In this document: positions 23,970 through 31,732 of the stretch, piece after piece | How the letters are laid out: each line of letters starts with the position of its first letter | How positions within the stretch are numbered: position 1 is the first letter of the stretch | Origin: Aliitabrizicola sp031425325 | Lineage (GTDB): Bacteria > Pseudomonadota > Alphaproteobacteria > Rhodobacterales > Rhodobacteraceae | Direction: 5' to 3' | Assembly: GCA_031425325.1 (NCBI GenBank) | Contig: JANPJD010000225.1 | Location: forward strand, 1-34,980 | Length of the DNA: 34,980 nt | The notes under the pieces: model-generated | The model's input: the letters and a program-made list of their open reading frames with translations, nothing else | The model's database searches: none | Told to the model about the DNA's origin: nothing | Position numbers and translations under genes: made by a program

Positions 23970-24011
23970 CCCCCGTACGGGCATGATGCCCGCAATTAAG
24001 GCAGTACGGGC
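23970..24011. promoter_or_regulatory. Cluster of inverted and direct repeats in the divergent spacer
   Basis: CCCGTACGGG (perfect palindrome) is followed directly by CGGGCAT-G-ATGCCCG, and GTACGGGC recurs 29 bases later (23975-23982 and 24004-24011). The 236-base spacer separates the RAM-domain gene from the transglutaminase-like gene. The arrangement looks like a multi-site operator; the binding protein is unknown. I see no other gene in the spacer. Confidence 0.5.
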
Positions 24012-24133
24012 GCTGGACCAACCTTCCGCACGAAAAAAGACGACCCCATCCGTCACGTCTAGGGAACCCAAAGGCGCAAGCAACGTCTCCTATCGCAAAG
24101 GCCGCCGACCGACCGGCCCGTTCGGGGAACACC

Positions 24134-24967
24134 ATGCTCATTCGCTTTGGTTACGAGATCACCGTGTCCTGCGCGCAGGAGACGCCGATGATCTGCATGA
24201 TGTCTCCGCGTGACGAGAATCTCGACCACATCCGGCTTCAGGACAGCTTCGCGACCATCCCTCCGCTTGCAACATCCGTCTATCGTGATCTCTTCGGCAA
24301 TACATGCCGCCGCCTGATCGCGCCGTCGGGCGAGTTGACCCTGCGAAGCGACAGCGTCATCCAGTGCGACGGACTCCCCGAGCCTGCGTACCCGACGGCG
24401 CGCCAGACCCCGATCGGCGAGTTGCCCGACGACACGCTGATGTACCTGCTCGGCAGCCGCTACTGCGAGACCGACCGGCTGAGCCAGCTCGCCTGGGACC
24501 TGTTCGGTCAGACAGCGCCCGGCTGGGGCCGCGTGCAGGCGATCTGCGACTATGTGAATGACCGCCTGCGCTTCGACTACCAGCAGGCCCGGTCGACCCG
24601 CACGGCCTGGGAAGCCTGGCAGGAAGGCGTGGGCGTCTGCCGCGACTTCGCCCACCTCGCCATCGCCTTCTGCCGCTGCCTGAACATCCCGGCGCGCTAT
24701 GTGAACGGCTACCTCGGCGACATCGGCGTCCCGCCGGCCAATTCGCCGATGGATTTCGCGGCCGCGATGGAGGTCTACCTCGACGGCGCCTGGCACATGT
24801 TCGACCCCCGCAACAACCAGCGCCGCATTGGACGGATCGTCATCGCCTATGGCCGCGATGCGGCCGACGTTCCGTTGATCCACAGCTTCGGCCCGCACAC
24901 TCTGGCGAAGTTTCTCGTCTGGACCGACGAGATCGCCGAGCTTCCGACACTTCAGGCGGCTGGCTGA
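24134..24967 (+). CDS. Transglutaminase-like family protein
   Basis: This 277-residue cytoplasmic protein has an N-terminal beta-rich domain (MLIRFGYEITVSCAQETPMICMM) and a transglutaminase/papain-like core. The nucleophile is probably C169 in GVGVCRDFAHLAIAFCRCLNIPARYV, a very characteristic block, and D224 lies in HMFDPRNN. The classical catalytic His of DFHAWFEVYL-type sequences corresponds to A209 here (MDFAAAMEVYLDGAW). Related Rhodobacterales proteins often lack His at this site too, from what I recall, so the active-site geometry is unclear. Function (protease, amidase or crosslinker) is not established. Confidence 0.85.
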   Translation: MLIRFGYEITVSCAQETPMICMMSPRDENLDHIRLQDSFATIPPLATSVYRDLFGNTCRRLIAPSGELTLRSDSVIQCDGLPEPAYPTARQTPIGELPDDTLMYLLGSRYCETDRLSQLAWDLFGQTAPGWGRVQAICDYVNDRLRFDYQQARSTRTAWEAWQEGVGVCRDFAHLAIAFCRCLNIPARYVNGYLGDIGVPPANSPMDFAAAMEVYLDGAWHMFDPRNNQRRIGRIVIAYGRDAADVPLIHSFGPHTLAKFLVWTDEIAELPTLQAAG

Positions 24968-24970
24968 GGG

Positions 24971-25429
24971 TCAGACGGGCAGTGCAGTCGTCTTGAACAC
25001 GGTCCGCAGCGCAAAAGACGAATGCATCTGCGCGACCCCCGGCAGGCGGGCCAGGTACTGGCGGTGGATGCGTGCGAAGTCGTCTGTGTCCATCGCGACC
25101 ACCTTCAGCAGATAGTCCGCCGAACCTGCCATCAGGTGACATTCCAGCACGTCCGGCACCCGCTTGACCGCCGCCTCGAATGCCTCGAGCACCTCGTCCG
25201 CCTGGCCTGACAGCGTGATCTCGACGAAGACCGTCGTCGGGCGGCCGAGCTTACGGGCGTCGAGCAGCGCGACGTATTCCGCGATCATGCCCACCTGCTC
25301 AAGCCGCTGGACCCGCCGGTGGCAGGCCGACGGCGACAGGTTCGCACGCTCGGCCAGATCGGCGTTGGTCATCCGCCCATCCTTCTGCAAGGCCGTCAGG
25401 ATGCGCCGGTCTGTCGCGTCAATGTCCAC
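24971..25429 (-). CDS. Lrp/AsnC-family transcriptional regulator, probably of ald
   Basis: This 152-residue regulator has an N-terminal helix-turn-helix (TNADLAERANLSPSACHRRVQRLEQVGMI, about residues 21-49) and a C-terminal RAM domain (EITLSGQADEVLEAFEAAVKRVPDVLECHLMAGSADYLLKVV). I chose GTG 25429 (VDIDATDRRILTALQ), the usual family start; TTG 25453 is an alternative. It is divergent from alanine dehydrogenase. In several bacteria such an adjacent Lrp-type protein (AldR/AdhR) activates or represses ald in response to alanine, so this role is a reasonable inference. Confidence 0.92.
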   Translation of the reverse strand: MDIDATDRRILTALQKDGRMTNADLAERANLSPSACHRRVQRLEQVGMIAEYVALLDARKLGRPTTVFVEITLSGQADEVLEAFEAAVKRVPDVLECHLMAGSADYLLKVVAMDTDDFARIHRQYLARLPGVAQMHSSFALRTVFKTTALPV

Positions 25430-25444
25430 TCTGTTGCACGATCC

Positions 25445-25470
25445 TTCGACCAAAGCGCCGTTCTGTCGAA
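25445..25470. promoter_or_regulatory. Inverted repeat between the Lrp regulator and ald
   Basis: TTCGAC (25445-25450) and GTCGAA (25465-25470) form a dyad with 14 bases between arms, and GTTC-TGTC-GAAC nests in the right side. It lies in the 137-base divergent spacer just upstream of the regulator start. Lrp proteins bind dyads of this size, so it is a candidate operator. Confidence 0.4.
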
Positions 25471-25566
25471 CAACCTGCCACCGAAGGGCGGGCCTGTCAG
25501 CCGCTTTTCAAAGCATCACCACGGCCCTGTGATATCTTTCGGCAATCATCGGTTCGGAGAGTGGTC

Positions 25567-26685
25567 ATGCAGATCGGTTGCCCCAAGGAAATCAAGCCGC
25601 AGGAATATCGCGTCGGCATCACGCCGAACGCAGCGCGCGAGGCCGTGGCCCACGGCCACACCGTCCTGATCGAGACGCATGCGGGGGTCGGCGCGGGTTT
25701 TCCCGATGCCGACTACGTTGCGGCCGGGGCGCGGATCGTGTCGACTGCCGAAGAGGTCTTCTCGGCTTCGGACATGATCGTCAAGGTCAAGGAACCCCAG
25801 GCAATCGAGCGCAAGCGCCTACGCGAAGGCCAGGTGCTGTTCACCTATCTGCATCTCGCGCCCGATCCCGACCAGACGCGCGATCTGTTGGCGTCGGGTG
25901 TCACCGCCATCGCCTACGAGACGGTCACCGATGACCGCGGCGGTCTGCCGCTGCTTGCGCCGATGTCCGAGGTGGCAGGCCGTCTGGCACCGCAGGTGGG
26001 TGCGTGGACGCTTCAGAAGGCGAACGGCGGGCGTGGCGTCCTCCTCGGTGGTGTGCCCGGCGTGGCCCCCGGACGGGTGGTCGTGATCGGCGGCGGCGTG
26101 GTTGGCACGCATGCAGCCAAGGTTGCAGCGGGAATGGGCGCCGATGTGACGGTGCTCGACCGCTCGCTGCCACGCCTGCGCTACCTCGACGACGTATTCG
26201 GACGCGACTTCAAGTCGGTCTATTCGACCGCCGGAAACACCGCCGACCTGATCCGCGAAGCCGACATGGTGATCGGCGCCGTGCTGATCCCCGGTGCCGC
26301 AGCCCCGAAGCTGATCAGCCGCGCCCAACTTGCCACGATGAAGCCCGGGGCGGTGCTGGTGGACGTGGCGATCGACCAGGGCGGCTGCTTCGAGACGTCG
26401 CGCGCGACGACGCATCAGGACCCGGTCTACGAGGTCGACGGCATCATGCACTACTGCGTGGCGAACATGCCGGGCGCGGTCGCGCGCACCTCGACCCTGG
26501 CCCTCGGCAACGCGACCCTGCCGTTCATGCTGGCGCTGGCCGACAAGGGCTGGCGCGCGGCCTGCGCGGACGATCCGCACCTGCTCGCCGGGCTCAACAC
26601 CCATGCTGGCAAGCTGACCTATGCAGCCGTCGGCACCGCGCTCGGCCTGCCGGTCACCGACGCGGCGCAGGCGCTCGCCGCCTGA
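25567..26685 (+). CDS. ald: Alanine dehydrogenase
   Basis: Ald interconverts L-alanine and pyruvate plus ammonia with NAD. The 372-residue protein starts MQIGCPKEIKPQEYRVGITP. Its catalytic residues fall at the positions known from the mycobacterial enzyme: K75 in VKVKEPQ, H96 in TYLHLAPD and D270 in DVAIDQGG. The NAD-binding loop VVVIGGGVVGTHAAKVAAGMGADVTVLD is at about 171-198. ATG 25567 has GGAGAG about 6 bases upstream; GTG 25561 would add two residues. It is divergent from an Lrp-type regulator, which probably controls it, and a hairpin follows its stop. Confidence 0.97.
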   Translation: MQIGCPKEIKPQEYRVGITPNAAREAVAHGHTVLIETHAGVGAGFPDADYVAAGARIVSTAEEVFSASDMIVKVKEPQAIERKRLREGQVLFTYLHLAPDPDQTRDLLASGVTAIAYETVTDDRGGLPLLAPMSEVAGRLAPQVGAWTLQKANGGRGVLLGGVPGVAPGRVVVIGGGVVGTHAAKVAAGMGADVTVLDRSLPRLRYLDDVFGRDFKSVYSTAGNTADLIREADMVIGAVLIPGAAAPKLISRAQLATMKPGAVLVDVAIDQGGCFETSRATTHQDPVYEVDGIMHYCVANMPGAVARTSTLALGNATLPFMLALADKGWRAACADDPHLLAGLNTHAGKLTYAAVGTALGLPVTDAAQALAA

Positions 26686-26692
26686 TCCGGGC

Positions 26693-26714
26693 GGGCCCGC
26701 GACAGCGCGGGCCC
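26693..26714. terminator. Hairpin between convergent ald and mscL
   Basis: GGGCCCGCG (26693-26701) pairs perfectly with CGCGGGCCC (26706-26714) around the tetraloop ACAG. It sits in the 37-base gap between two convergent stops, so it could terminate both. There is no long T-run on either side, so efficiency is uncertain. Confidence 0.6.
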
Positions 26715-26722
26715 CTTCGCGC

Positions 26723-27157
26723 CTAGACCGTCCGGGCGCGCAGAAGGTCGCGGATATCCGCGAGCAGTTCCTCTTGCGTGGGTGCCGCCACAACCTCGAC
26801 CACGGGGGCGGGCTTGGTCACGGCGTCTTTGGCCCGGTTCACGGCCTTGACCAGCAGGAACACGACCCAGGCAATGATCAGGAAGTTGAGCAGTGCCATG
26901 ATGAACGACCCATAGGCAAAGACTGCCGCCCCGCTGTCACGCGCGGCCTGAAGGCTTGCGCCCTCGGGCGGGGTGCCGCTGAGCACCAGATACATATTGG
27001 TGAAATCGACGCCCCCGATGATCAGGCCGATGATCGGATTGACGAGGTCGGCGACCAGCGAGTTGACGATGGCTGTGAAGGCCGCGCCGATGATGATGCC
27101 GACCGCCAGATCGAGCACGTTGCCGCGCGAGATAAACGTCCTGAATTCGTTAAGCAT
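26723..27157 (-). CDS. mscL: Large-conductance mechanosensitive channel
   Basis: MscL is the pentameric inner-membrane emergency valve that opens on hypo-osmotic shock. The 144-residue protein has the N-terminal amphipathic helix FRTFISRGNVLDLAVGIIIGAAFTAIVNSLV with TM1, TM2 SFIMALLNFLIIAWVVFLLVKAVNR and a C-terminal bundle ending EELLADIRDLLRAR. I chose the ATG at 27157 (MLNEFRTF), preceded by AAGGGGGA; the longer open frame from 27211 is not family-like. It is convergent with ald and divergent from the GST gene. Confidence 0.96.
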   Translation of the reverse strand: MLNEFRTFISRGNVLDLAVGIIIGAAFTAIVNSLVADLVNPIIGLIIGGVDFTNMYLVLSGTPPEGASLQAARDSGAAVFAYGSFIMALLNFLIIAWVVFLLVKAVNRAKDAVTKPAPVVEVVAAPTQEELLADIRDLLRARTV

Positions 27158-27239
27158 TGCTTGGTGTCCCCCTTGTCGCTGCCCGTTCCCGTTGGGCACT
27201 AGTCGTTGCATTGGCGCACAGCCGCGGCCGAACCCTCTT

Positions 27240-27256
27240 CGGAACGGACAGTTCCG
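27240..27256. promoter_or_regulatory. Dyad CGGAAC-N5-GTTCCG in the mscL/GST spacer
   Basis: Six-base inverted arms are separated by GGACA. The dyad lies about 55 bases before the GST start and about 80 bases before mscL on the other strand, so it could be an operator for either. The binding protein is unknown. Confidence 0.4.
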
Positions 27257-27310
27257 TCATGCCGCAGGAGACCCTAGTTTGGCAACGATCCCGAGGACGG
27301 AGTAGCCCCG

Positions 27311-28006
27311 ATGACGACGCTTGCCGATTTTCCCATCACCGCCCGCTGGCCCCCGCGTCAGCCCGATGCGATCCAGCTTTACTCGCTGACGACGCCCAAC
27401 GGGGTGAAAGTCTCGATCGCGCTCGAGGAGATGGGTCTGGCCTACGACGCCCATTTCGTGGACTTCGCGACCAACGACCAGATGTCATCGGCCTTCCTGT
27501 CGCTGAACCCCAACAACAAGATCCCGGCGATCATCGACCCGCAGGGTCCGGGCGGCGCACCGCTGGCGCTGTTCGAGAGCGGGGCGATCCTCATTTACCT
27601 CGCCGAAAAGTCGGGGCAGTTCCTGCTGCAGGCGTCGCGGTATGAGGTATTGCAATGGTTGATGGTCCAGATGGGCGGCATCGGCCCGATGTTCGGGCAG
27701 CTTGGCTACTTCCACACCTTCGCGGGCAAGGAGATCGACGATCCCCGCCCGAAAGAGCGCTATCGCGCCGAGGTCGAGCGCTTGCTGAAGGTCCTCGACG
27801 GGGCCCTCGCCGGGCGTGAGTGGGTGGCCGGGGAGTATTCCATCGCCGACATTGCCATCGGCCCGTGGCTGAACACGCTCGTGACCTTCTACAAGGCGTC
27901 GGACCTTGTGGGCTGGGACCGCCTTTCGCATGTGCCGGGCTATCTCGCGCGGTTTCTCGCGCGCCCTGCCGTCCAGCGCGGCCTCGTCCAGCCGCCCCGG
28001 ACCTAG
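27311..28006 (+). CDS. Glutathione S-transferase family protein (YfcG/YghU type)
   Basis: This 231-residue protein has an N-terminal thioredoxin-like domain beginning IQLYSLTTPNGVKVSIALEEMGLAYDAHFVDF, then LNPNNKIPAIIDP and LFESGAILIYLAEKSG, which bind glutathione. An all-alpha C-terminal domain follows (YSIADIAIGPWLNTL). The TPNGxKVxxxLEE signature places it with the YfcG/YghU group, which has disulfide reductase activity with glutathione. Glutathione synthetase is encoded at 2054-2995. Its TAG and the TAG of the convergent Sua5 gene share the tetramer CTAG. Confidence 0.92.
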   Translation: MTTLADFPITARWPPRQPDAIQLYSLTTPNGVKVSIALEEMGLAYDAHFVDFATNDQMSSAFLSLNPNNKIPAIIDPQGPGGAPLALFESGAILIYLAEKSGQFLLQASRYEVLQWLMVQMGGIGPMFGQLGYFHTFAGKEIDDPRPKERYRAEVERLLKVLDGALAGREWVAGEYSIADIAIGPWLNTLVTFYKASDLVGWDRLSHVPGYLARFLARPAVQRGLVQPPRT

Positions 28007-28953
28007 CCCCGGGGGGCTGCGGCGCGGCGCAGACGGTCGTTGATCGCGCGCCCGAGCCCGCGCTCGGGCACCGGCGCCACGGCGATCCTGCCGCCTCTCC
28101 CCGCCAACCCGTCCGCCACGCGCAGCATGTGAAACAGGGCTGCTGCGGCCTCGACCAGATCGCCGCTGCGCGAGAGGCTGAGCGGGCTGTCGGACGGCCC
28201 GAACCCGATCCAGACCTCGCCCGGCTCCGGCGCGATCACGTTCAGCCGGAGCAAGGCGTCAGGCGCATAGTGCGAGGCGAGCTGTCCGGGTGCGGTCGGC
28301 GTCGCCGAGGTATGCGGATCGGCCAGCACCGCACCCAGCGCCGCCTCGATGTCCTCGCGCGGCACACCGCCGGGGCGCAGCAGGGTGGCCGAACCCTCAA
28401 GGCCGATGATGGTCGATTCGAGCCCGACCTTGCAGGCGCCGCCATCCAGAACGGCCTCGATCTGCCCGCCCAGCCCGTGCAGTACATGATCGGCCCGCGT
28501 CGGGCTGATCCTGCCCGACGGGTTGGCCGAGGGTGCCGCGACGGGCCCGCCGACCAACGCCAGCAGCGCCCGCGCCACGGGATGGGCGGGCACACGGATG
28601 GCCACAGTGGAAAGACCCGCCGTCACGAGCGGCGACAGGCCCGCCCCGTCGCGCACAGGCAGCACAAGCGTCAGGGGTCCGGGCCAAAAGGCCGCAGCCA
28701 GCAGATCGGCGCGGGCGTCGAAGCGCGCCAGAGTCCGTGCGTGATCGGCATCAAGGACATGGACAATTAGCGGATTGAACTGGGGCCTGCCCTTGGCCTG
28801 AAAGATCCGCGCCACCGTGACGTCGCTGCGCGCATCGCCGCCCAGCCCGTAGACCGTCTCGGTCGGAAAGGCGACAAGCGCGCCGCCACGCAGCAGCTTT
28901 GCAGCCCGCGCCAGACCCGGGTCATCGTCCTGAAGGTGCTCGGTCGCCGTCAT
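28003..28953 (-). CDS. L-threonylcarbamoyladenylate synthase (Sua5 type)
   Basis: The enzyme makes threonylcarbamoyl-AMP from threonine, bicarbonate and ATP for tRNA t6A37. The YrdC-like domain shows ALVAFPTETVYGLGGDARSD, KGRPQFNPLIVHV, PGPLTLVLPV and APSANPSGRISPTRADHV. A further 100 residues (PGQLASHYAPDALLRLNV onward) form the C-terminal Sua5 domain, so this is the long Sua5 form (316 aa) instead of short TsaC. ATG 28953 gives MTATEHLQDDDPGLARAAKLLRGG; the frame is open to 29007 without conservation. It is convergent with the GST gene, divergent from the acyl-CoA dehydrogenase gene. Confidence 0.95.
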   Translation of the reverse strand: MTATEHLQDDDPGLARAAKLLRGGALVAFPTETVYGLGGDARSDVTVARIFQAKGRPQFNPLIVHVLDADHARTLARFDARADLLAAAFWPGPLTLVLPVRDGAGLSPLVTAGLSTVAIRVPAHPVARALLALVGGPVAAPSANPSGRISPTRADHVLHGLGGQIEAVLDGGACKVGLESTIIGLEGSATLLRPGGVPREDIEAALGAVLADPHTSATPTAPGQLASHYAPDALLRLNVIAPEPGEVWIGFGPSDSPLSLSRSGDLVEAAAALFHMLRVADGLAGRGGRIAVAPVPERGLGRAINDRLRRAAAPRG

Positions 28954-29067
28954 CGGTGACGCAGCGTTGGGGTTGAGCGCGACGGGTAGTTGGATAGGCT
29001 GACCCACATTCGCGTTCCCTTACGCCGTGGCCCGACGATTGCCAAGGCGGCGCTGCCCAGAGGTTCC

Positions 29068-30771
29068 ATGCCGTATCGTGCCCCCCTTGCCGACTTCCGG
29101 TTTCTTCTGACGCATGTGGTCGGCCTTGACCGCGTTGCGGCCACGCCGCGCTTCGCCGACGCGATACCCGAGGCCGTCGAGGCTGTGCTGACCGCAGCCG
29201 CCCGGCTCTGCGAGGATGTGCTGGCCCCGTTGCAGCGGGTCGGCGACACGCATCCCGCGCGGCTCGAGAACGGCGTGGTGCGGACCAGCCCCGGATTTGC
29301 CGACGGATACCGTGCGGTGGCGGATGGCGGCTGGATCGGTATCGCCGCTTCGCCAGAGTCGGGGGGAATGGGCCTGCCTATGGCCGTCGCGACAGCAGTC
29401 AACGAGATGATGGCCTCGGCCTGCCTCGCGCTGCAACTGAACCCTTTGATGACGCAAGGCCAGATCGAGGCGTTGGAGCACCACGCCGATGCGGCAATGA
29501 GGGCGCTTTACCTGCCCAAGCTTATCTCGGGCGAATGGTGCGGCACGATGAACCTGACCGAGCCTCAGGCCGGAAGCGATGTCGGCGCCCTTGCCACGCG
29601 GGCCGAGCCTGCGGGCGACGGCACCTACCGCCTCACCGGCCAGAAGATCTACATCACATGGGCCGACAACGACTTCACCGCCAATGTCTGCCACCTCGTT
29701 CTGGCGCGCCTGCCGGATGCCGCCCTCGGCACGCGCGGCATCAGCCTGTTCATGGTGCCGAAACTCATCCCCGACGCGCAGGGCAGGCCCGGCGCGCACA
29801 ATGCGCTGAAGGTCGTGAGCCTCGAGCACAAGCTTGGACTGCACGCCTCGCCCACGGCGGTCATGCAGTACGAGGGGGCAACGGGCTGGCTGGTCGGCGC
29901 GCCGCACAAGGGGATGGCCGCGATGTTCACCATGATGAACAACGCCCGCCTCGGGGTTGGCGTGCAGGGGATCGGCGTTGCGGAAGGCGCATTCCAGCAC
30001 GCGCTGGCCTATGCGGCGGGGCGCCGGCAGGGCGAAGGCGTGGTGAGCGACACCGGAACGATCCTCGACCATGCCGACGTGCGCCGGATGCTGGCCTCGA
30101 TGAAGGCCGAGATCTTCTCGGCCCGCGCGGTGGCGCTGTCCTGCGCGGTCGCCATCGACATGGCCAACGCCACCGGGGATGCCCAGTGGCAGGCCCGCGC
30201 TGCCCTGCTGACACCGATCGCAAAGGCCTTCGGCACCGAAGTTGGCATCGGGGTCGCGAACGAAGGCATCCAGGTGCATGGCGGCATGGGTTTCATCGAG
30301 GAAACCGGGGCCACGCAATATCTGCGCGACGTCCGCGTAACGTCGATCTACGAGGGTACGAACGGCATCCAGGCGATGGACCTGGTCGGGCGCAAGATGA
30401 TGGACGGCGGCGACGCCGCGTTCCGGTTGCTGGACGAGGTGCAGAGCGGGGCGGAAGCCGCACGCAGCGCGCTGCCAGAGCTTGCGGGCGACGTGTGGTC
30501 GGCGGCCGAGGCCTTGCGCGAAGCGACCGAATGGATGGTCGCGCAGACGCCGAACGACCGCTTCGCCGGATCGGTGCCCTACCTGCGCGCTTTCGCCCGC
30601 GTGCTTGGCGCGCAAGCGCACCTGCGCGCAGCCGAAGTGGACCCGGCCCGCCTGCCACTGGCGCGCGTTGCGATCCGCAGGCTGCTGCCGGAACATGCGG
30701 GACTGCTCGTTGCGGCCCGGGAAGGGGCGAAGGGGCTTTACGACGTTTCGCTCGACGATCTGGCCGCCTGA
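29068..30771 (+). CDS. Acyl-CoA dehydrogenase, DmdC-like family
   Basis: This FAD-dependent acyl-CoA dehydrogenase has 567 residues. It has the N-terminal extension MPYRAPLADFRFLLTHVVGL seen in the long DmdC/ACAD-11-like group, GTMNLTEPQAGSDVGALATRA and YRLTGQKIYITWADND (FAD and substrate site), MNNARLGVGVQGIGVAEGAFQHALAYA and the catalytic base region VTSIYEGTNGIQAMDL with E429. Related Rhodobacterales enzymes dehydrogenate 3-methylmercaptopropionyl-CoA in DMSP demethylation, but several paralogues handle other acyl-CoAs; neither dmdB nor dmdD is adjacent, so the substrate is open. ATG 29068 follows AGAGG. Its TGA abuts the recR stop, forming TGATCA. Confidence 0.9.
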   Translation: MPYRAPLADFRFLLTHVVGLDRVAATPRFADAIPEAVEAVLTAAARLCEDVLAPLQRVGDTHPARLENGVVRTSPGFADGYRAVADGGWIGIAASPESGGMGLPMAVATAVNEMMASACLALQLNPLMTQGQIEALEHHADAAMRALYLPKLISGEWCGTMNLTEPQAGSDVGALATRAEPAGDGTYRLTGQKIYITWADNDFTANVCHLVLARLPDAALGTRGISLFMVPKLIPDAQGRPGAHNALKVVSLEHKLGLHASPTAVMQYEGATGWLVGAPHKGMAAMFTMMNNARLGVGVQGIGVAEGAFQHALAYAAGRRQGEGVVSDTGTILDHADVRRMLASMKAEIFSARAVALSCAVAIDMANATGDAQWQARAALLTPIAKAFGTEVGIGVANEGIQVHGGMGFIEETGATQYLRDVRVTSIYEGTNGIQAMDLVGRKMMDGGDAAFRLLDEVQSGAEAARSALPELAGDVWSAAEALREATEWMVAQTPNDRFAGSVPYLRAFARVLGAQAHLRAAEVDPARLPLARVAIRRLLPEHAGLLVAAREGAKGLYDVSLDDLAA

Positions 30772-31371
30772 TCAGAACCGCTTGCGCGCCCGCAGCGCGG
30801 CCCCGATCGTGCCGTCGTCGAGGTAATCGAGCTCGCCCCCGATGGGCACGCCCTGCGCGAGCGAGCTGACGGCCACTCCCGTGAGGGCCAGCGCGTCGGC
30901 GATGTAATGGCCGGTCGTCGCCCCGTCGACCGTGGCGTTCAGGGCAAGGATCACCTCGGTGATGCCCTCGTCGGCAATCCGCGCCACCAGCGCCGGAATC
31001 CGCAACTGCTCGGGCCCGACCGCATCGAGCGCCGAAAGCGTGCCGCCCAGCACATGATACCTGCCCCGGAACGCACGCCCGCGCTCCATCGCCCAGAGGT
31101 CCGAGACCGTCTCGACCACGCACAACTCTCCTGTCGCGCGCCGTGCGTCGCGGCAGATGTCGCAGGGATCGTCGGTGCCGATGTTGCCGCAGATCGTGCA
31201 GTCCCGCGCCGTCAGCACCACTTGCGCCAACTGCTGTGCAAGCGGCCCCATCACCGCCTCGCGCCGCCGCAGCATGTGCAGCACCGCGCGGCGTGCAGAC
31301 CGCGGCCCCAGGCCAGGCAGCCGGGCCATCAGCCCGATCAGCGTCTCGATCTCGCGCGGGGCGTCGGCCAT
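30772..31371 (-). CDS. recR: Recombination mediator RecR
   Basis: RecR acts with RecO (and RecF) to load RecA on SSB-coated gaps. The 199-residue protein has the N-terminal helix-hairpin-helix (LIGLMARLPGLGPRSARRAVLHML), the zinc finger CTICGNIGTDDPCDIC, the Toprim segment (LCVVETVSDLWAMERG, then YHVLGGTLSALDAVGPEQL) and a Walker-B-like C-terminal strand. It is the last gene of dnaX-ybaB-recR, starting 4 bases after ybaB. Start MADAPREIETLIGLMARLPG is the family norm. Confidence 0.96.
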   Translation of the reverse strand: MADAPREIETLIGLMARLPGLGPRSARRAVLHMLRRREAVMGPLAQQLAQVVLTARDCTICGNIGTDDPCDICRDARRATGELCVVETVSDLWAMERGRAFRGRYHVLGGTLSALDAVGPEQLRIPALVARIADEGITEVILALNATVDGATTGHYIADALALTGVAVSSLAQGVPIGGELDYLDDGTIGAALRARKRF

Positions 31372-31375
31372 AAGG

Positions 31376-31720
31376 TCAGAACGGCAGCTTCATGCCCGCC
31401 GGAATGCCGAGGCTTTCCGTCAGCCGGGCCATCTCGTCGGCGCTGAGTTGCGCGGCCCGCGCCTGGGCATCCTTGATCGCGGCCAGGATCAGATCCTCGG
31501 CGATCTCCTTTTCTGAGGGCACGAAGATCGACGGGTCGATGGTCAGGCCCGTCAGCTCTCCCTTGGCCGTCGCGGTCACACGGACAAGGCCCGCGCCCGA
31601 CTCGCCCGTCACAGTGCGGGACGCCAGCGTCTCTTGCAGCTCGGCAAGCTTCGCCTGCATCTCCTGCGCCTTCTTCATCATGCCGGCCATGTCACCCAGA
31701 CCGCCCAGACCTTTCAGCAT
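31376..31720 (-). CDS. ybaB: YbaB/EbfC nucleoid-associated protein
   Basis: This small DNA-binding protein (114 aa) forms tweezer-shaped dimers. It starts MLKGLGGLGDMAGMMKKAQEMQAKLAELQETLASRTVTGESGAGLVRVTATAKGE with the classic KAQEMQ helix and an SAGG-like loop, followed by the C-terminal helix EDLILAAIKDAQARAAQ. It lies between dnaX (12 bases before) and recR (4 bases after), a conserved trio that suggests a link to replication or repair, though its precise job is not settled. Confidence 0.95.
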   Translation of the reverse strand: MLKGLGGLGDMAGMMKKAQEMQAKLAELQETLASRTVTGESGAGLVRVTATAKGELTGLTIDPSIFVPSEKEIAEDLILAAIKDAQARAAQLSADEMARLTESLGIPAGMKLPF

Positions 31721-31732
31721 CGCCTAATCCTT

